Shown: positions 43,400 through 45,756 of the stretch, piece by piece
Layout of the letters: each line of letters opens with the position of its first letter
How positions within the stretch are numbered: position 1 is the stretch's first letter
NCBI GenBank assembly: GCA_003697365.1
Contig: RFGP01000191.1
Location: forward strand, 1-45,756
Direction of reading: 5' to 3'
Length of the DNA stretch: 45,756 nt
From: Chloroflexota bacterium
Lineage (GTDB): Bacteria > Chloroflexota > Anaerolineae > Aggregatilineales > J027
Program-made: the position numbers and the translations under genes
The notes under the pieces: generated by a model
Database searches by the model: none
Told to the model about the DNA's origin: nothing
What the model saw: only the letters and a program-made list of their open reading frames with translations

Positions 43400-44370
43400 G
43401 ATATATTTTCCCTAATGTGTTTTCCTGTCGGCAAATTTCCTAGTGGTGTAGCTACTTCAACAGCTTGGCGAATTGCCATTGCCACAGCTTTTGCAGCATA
43501 AGCACCTAAAACATTCACATTACCTTGTTTAAATTCGCCAGTAGCAAGCGCAAATATTGTATCGCCATCATACATTGTGTGCGCAGGTCGTACAGCTTGT
43601 GCAATACCATTGTGTGCCATTTGTGCTACTTTATTAGCTTCCTCTTTGTTTAGTTTCGCGTTTGTTGCCACAACGCCAATAACAGTGTTCGTGGGCATAG
43701 AAGGCATCAAAGCAAGTTGACTTAAAGCTGAGAAGCTATCAATAAAAGAGCGGCCTTCAGGGGCTTGGCGTGTTCCCGCTAAAATAGTGCCATCATCATC
43801 GATGACATCGCCAAACGCATTAACTACCATTAGTGCACCAACTATAACACCTTCGCCTAAGGTAATAGCTACACTACCAACCCCTGACTTACAAGCAAAC
43901 TGAATGCCATTTAGCATCCCAACTTTAGCTCCCACACCTGCACCAACGCACCCTACCTGAACAGGGAGTGCACTCGCTGTTTCAGCTGCTTGATACCCCA
44001 TATGCATATCCGGCCGAATATCTGCCATACCAAAATCAAGATCGAAGATAACGGCAGCAGGCACAATAGGTACTACGCCTACACCAACATCATAGCCAAT
44101 CCCTTGCCGCTCTAAATAAGACATCACACCAGCTGCTGCGTTGAGCCCGTAGGCGCTTCCTCCTGTCAAGAGAATCGCGTGAACATGTTGAATCAGATGC
44201 ATAGGTCTCAATAGATCAGTTTCGCGAGTGCCGGGTGCACCTCCACGCTGATCAACACCACCAACGGTATTGGGGGGACACAAGATAACAGTACAGCCAG
44301 TCCCCGCATTTAAATTATGCGCATGGCCAACTTTTATTCCTTGAATTGCTGTTATAGTTTGATTTTCCAT
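43393..44370 (-). CDS. P1/S58-family peptidase (DmpA-like N-terminal nucleophile hydrolase)
   Basis: The 325-residue protein belongs to the DmpA/BapA/ornithine-acetyltransferase-like fold, which self-cleaves into two chains. Family motifs are IKVGHAHNLNAGTGCTVILC, GGAPGTRETDLL, HAILLTGGSAYGLNAAAGVM, VGCVGAGVGAKVGM and GALMVVNAFGDV. The usual Gly-Ser cleavage site (GSxxVVVAT) corresponds to NTVIGVVATNAKL, so the nucleophile is predicted to be Thr229 and cleavage to occur after Asn228. Known members are L-aminopeptidases or beta-peptidyl hydrolases in the cytoplasm or periplasm; no signal peptide is visible. No strong ribosome site precedes the ATG. It forms a two-gene operon with the mutarotase-fold gene. 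Confidence 0.88.
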   Translation of the reverse strand: MENQTITAIQGIKVGHAHNLNAGTGCTVILCPPNTVGGVDQRGGAPGTRETDLLRPMHLIQHVHAILLTGGSAYGLNAAAGVMSYLERQGIGYDVGVGVVPIVPAAVIFDLDFGMADIRPDMHMGYQAAETASALPVQVGCVGAGVGAKVGMLNGIQFACKSGVGSVAITLGEGVIVGALMVVNAFGDVIDDDGTILAGTRQAPEGRSFIDSFSALSQLALMPSMPTNTVIGVVATNAKLNKEEANKVAQMAHNGIAQAVRPAHTMYDGDTIFALATGEFKQGNVNVLGAYAAKAVAMAIRQAVEVATPLGNLPTGKHIRENISW

Positions 44371-44442
44371 TGCAGAAATCAGGCGTTATGTATTAAACGC
44401 TGCTCCCTTCTAAACAAATTTTCAACATTACTATCAGTCTTT

Positions 44443-44470
44443 TTGCTCACAGCATGACTAAGGATAAAAT
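44443..44470 (+). promoter_or_regulatory. Candidate promoter of coaX
   Basis: TTGCTC (44443-44448), a 16-bp spacer and TAAAAT (44465-44470) form a plausible -35/-10 pair with a start near 44477 and a leader of about 47 nt before coaX. The -35 box is weak. The rest of the 153-bp divergent gap 44371-44523 shows no gene. Confidence 0.4.
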
Positions 44471-44523
44471 TCTAAACTGAAATTATCATTTTGACATGTA
44501 CTCAAGTATTAGGATGTATAAAA

Positions 44524-45294
44524 ATGTTACTAGCAGTAGATATTGGCAATACCAATATTGTATTCGGAGTATATAACCAAAACACATGGCAGCATCTTTG
44601 GCGAATCCAAACAGTTCACAATCGAATGCCGGATGAGTATGCGGTATTGTTTCAAAGTTTATTGGGCCGAGATGGCGGATTAGAACTGGCACAATTTGAT
44701 AAGGCTATTGTAAGTAGTGTTGTGCCTCAACTAACCTATAATATAGTTCAAATGATTGAGCGTCGTATCAATGGAAAAGTTTTGTTGTTAACACACAATC
44801 TTGATTTGGGTATCCAAATTGATACTGATACACCAAACCGAGTTGGGGCTGATTTGTTAGCCGATAGCGTAGCCGCTTATACTCGTTTTCAAGATGATTG
44901 CATTGTTGTCGATTTTGGTACAGCGACGACTTTTACGACTGTAACAAAGCCCGGTGTCATGCGAGGTACTGCAATTGCTGCGGGCTTAAATGTGACGATT
45001 GATGCACTCGTACGTCATACAGCACAGCTTCCCCAAATCGAGTTAGTACCTCCGCCAAGCATAATAGGACGAAATACAGTACACGCTATGCAAGCAGGAT
45101 TAGTTGTTGGTTATGTTGCTATGGTAGAGGGTCTCATTCATCGCATTAAAGCCGAAATTGGCACTTCATCCATAAAAGTTATCGCTACGGGGGGATTATC
45201 AGGCATTGTTGCTAATTTGACAAACGTATTTGACGTTGTTGATCCATGGCTCACACTTGAGGGATTACGCTTAATTGCGGCGCGCAATATGTGA
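44524..45294 (+). CDS. coaX: Type III pantothenate kinase (CoaX)
   Basis: CoaX phosphorylates pantothenate in the first step of coenzyme A synthesis. The 256-residue protein has the ASKHA-fold motifs LLAVDIGNTNIVFGVY (phosphate 1, residues 1-17), DTPNRVGADLLADSVAAY near 100 (DxxxxxGxDR-like region, here GADLLAD), VVDFGTATTFTTV near 135 and IATGGLSG near 222. These place it in type III, which is insensitive to CoA feedback and may need a monovalent cation. ATG 44524 follows AGGA at 9 nt; the upstream in-frame codon at 44491 is not a good start. Its end overlaps the converging coaBC gene by 24 bp. Confidence 0.95.
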   Translation: MLLAVDIGNTNIVFGVYNQNTWQHLWRIQTVHNRMPDEYAVLFQSLLGRDGGLELAQFDKAIVSSVVPQLTYNIVQMIERRINGKVLLLTHNLDLGIQIDTDTPNRVGADLLADSVAAYTRFQDDCIVVDFGTATTFTTVTKPGVMRGTAIAAGLNVTIDALVRHTAQLPQIELVPPPSIIGRNTVHAMQAGLVVGYVAMVEGLIHRIKAEIGTSSIKVIATGGLSGIVANLTNVFDVVDPWLTLEGLRLIAARNM

Positions 45295-45756
45295 TGCTAT
45301 TACATCAATGATATGCTCGCTCAATTCAGCTTTAGACATTAATGGTAAATCCTCACGGCTTCCATCAGCAAATAAAAGCGTAGCCTTATTGGTATCAGAC
45401 TGAAACCCCGCATCTTCGGCGAGAATATTATTCGCCACAATTAGATCAAGCCCTTTGCGTTGTAGTTTACTCGTGGCGTTCTCAATTAAGTCTTTTGATT
45501 CTGCAGCAAATCCTACAATATATAACATCTTATGTTGCGTCTCAGAACGCCACTTCTTCACTGCCATCAAAATGTCAGGGTTATGTGTCAATTGTATTTG
45601 TAACGCTGTGTCATTTAACTGCATTTTTTTAATTTTATGAGCAGAAATTTCAGCAGGGCGAAAATCGGCAACTGCTGCTGCCATAATTAATATGTCAGTT
45701 TGTGGCAAATACTGAAAAATCGCATTCTGCATCTCTTGAGCACTTTGTACAGAAAC
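45271..45756 (-). CDS. coaBC: CoaBC, C-terminal phosphopantothenate-cysteine ligase part (5' end outside window)
   Basis: The frame stays open to the window edge, so only the last 161 residues of the fusion are seen. They match the CoaB ligase domain: VQSAQEM, ILIMAAAVADFRPAE (AAVADF motif), the KIKK lysine pair, LTHNPDIL, YIVGFAAES, KGLDLIVANNI and a C-terminal ADGSREDLPLMSKAELSEHI. CoaBC converts 4'-phosphopantothenate to 4'-phosphopantetheine through cysteine addition and decarboxylation; the N-terminal flavin decarboxylase half lies outside. It acts two steps after CoaX in the same pathway, and the two genes converge with a 24-bp overlap. Confidence 0.93.
   Translation of the reverse strand, partial: VSVQSAQEMQNAIFQYLPQTDILIMAAAVADFRPAEISAHKIKKMQLNDTALQIQLTHNPDILMAVKKWRSETQHKMLYIVGFAAESKDLIENATSKLQRKGLDLIVANNILAEDAGFQSDTNKATLLFADGSREDLPLMSKAELSEHIIDVIASHIARRN

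Noticed and set aside
44491-44496. Perfect TTGACA -35 box upstream of coaX
   Set aside because: A -10 at normal spacing would be ATGTAT or TGTATA and would start transcription at or inside the coaX start codon, losing the ribosome site; probably chance.

Overview
The window is a dense, AT-leaning bacterial chromosome segment with no mobile elements, CRISPR arrays or RNA genes that I can see. The mix of very large signalling proteins with WD40 repeats, a STAND-type Ser/Thr kinase, a double-cyclase/ATPase/TPR protein, and a split ThrE exporter next to pyr genes suggests a member of the Chloroflexota (Anaerolineae-like). That placement is an inference; no taxonomic marker gene is present.

Layout. 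(1) 1-993: 3' part of a UGT-type glycosyltransferase. (2) 9045-997, minus strand: a compact five-gene operon of an AddB/RecC-like ATPase, a UvrD-type helicase, a stand-alone Fe-S PD-(D/E)XK nuclease, RecJ and a YigZ/IMPACT protein, which looks like a re-partitioned AddAB-like end-processing machine. (3) 9225-17002, plus strand: a P2A Ca2+-ATPase followed 5 bp later by a 1669-residue kinase-STAND-TM-WD40 protein. It converges on a 1348-residue protein with two cyclase domains, an AAA-type ATPase and TPR-like repeats, resembling soluble adenylyl cyclase. (4) 21192-23356: a small orphan protein, a doubly anchored lipoprotein and a STAS protein. (5) 23449-30561: pyrimidine biosynthesis in two blocks, a minus-strand operon thrE-like/thrE-like/pyrD/pyrE/pyrF and a plus-strand pyrB-pyrC pair. 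The pyrB leader holds an intrinsic terminator whose loop contains the stop codon of a possible leader peptide. A divergent SDR gene lies between the blocks. (6) 30613-31497: an R2-like ligand-binding oxidase. (7) 31747-42502: a complete phosphate regulon, phoB-phoR-pstS-pstC-pstA-pstB-phoU. (8) 42497-45756: a mutarotase-fold protein, a P1-family peptidase, coaX and the 3' part of coaBC.

The most striking part is the phosphate regulon. PstS carries an N-terminal fasciclin (FAS1) domain. PstA is 1530 residues instead of about 280: two extra membrane helices, a roughly 730-residue WD40 propeller region containing two related PDZ-like insertions, another helix, and about 400 residues inserted between the first and second helices of the PstA core. 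Positive-inside reasoning puts the propeller and the insertion outside the cytoplasm, next to PstS. PhoR has a single helix and no extracytoplasmic domain. The transporter therefore looks like a combined importer and sensor platform. The kinase protein has the same logic: cytoplasmic enzyme, one helix, external WD40 propeller.
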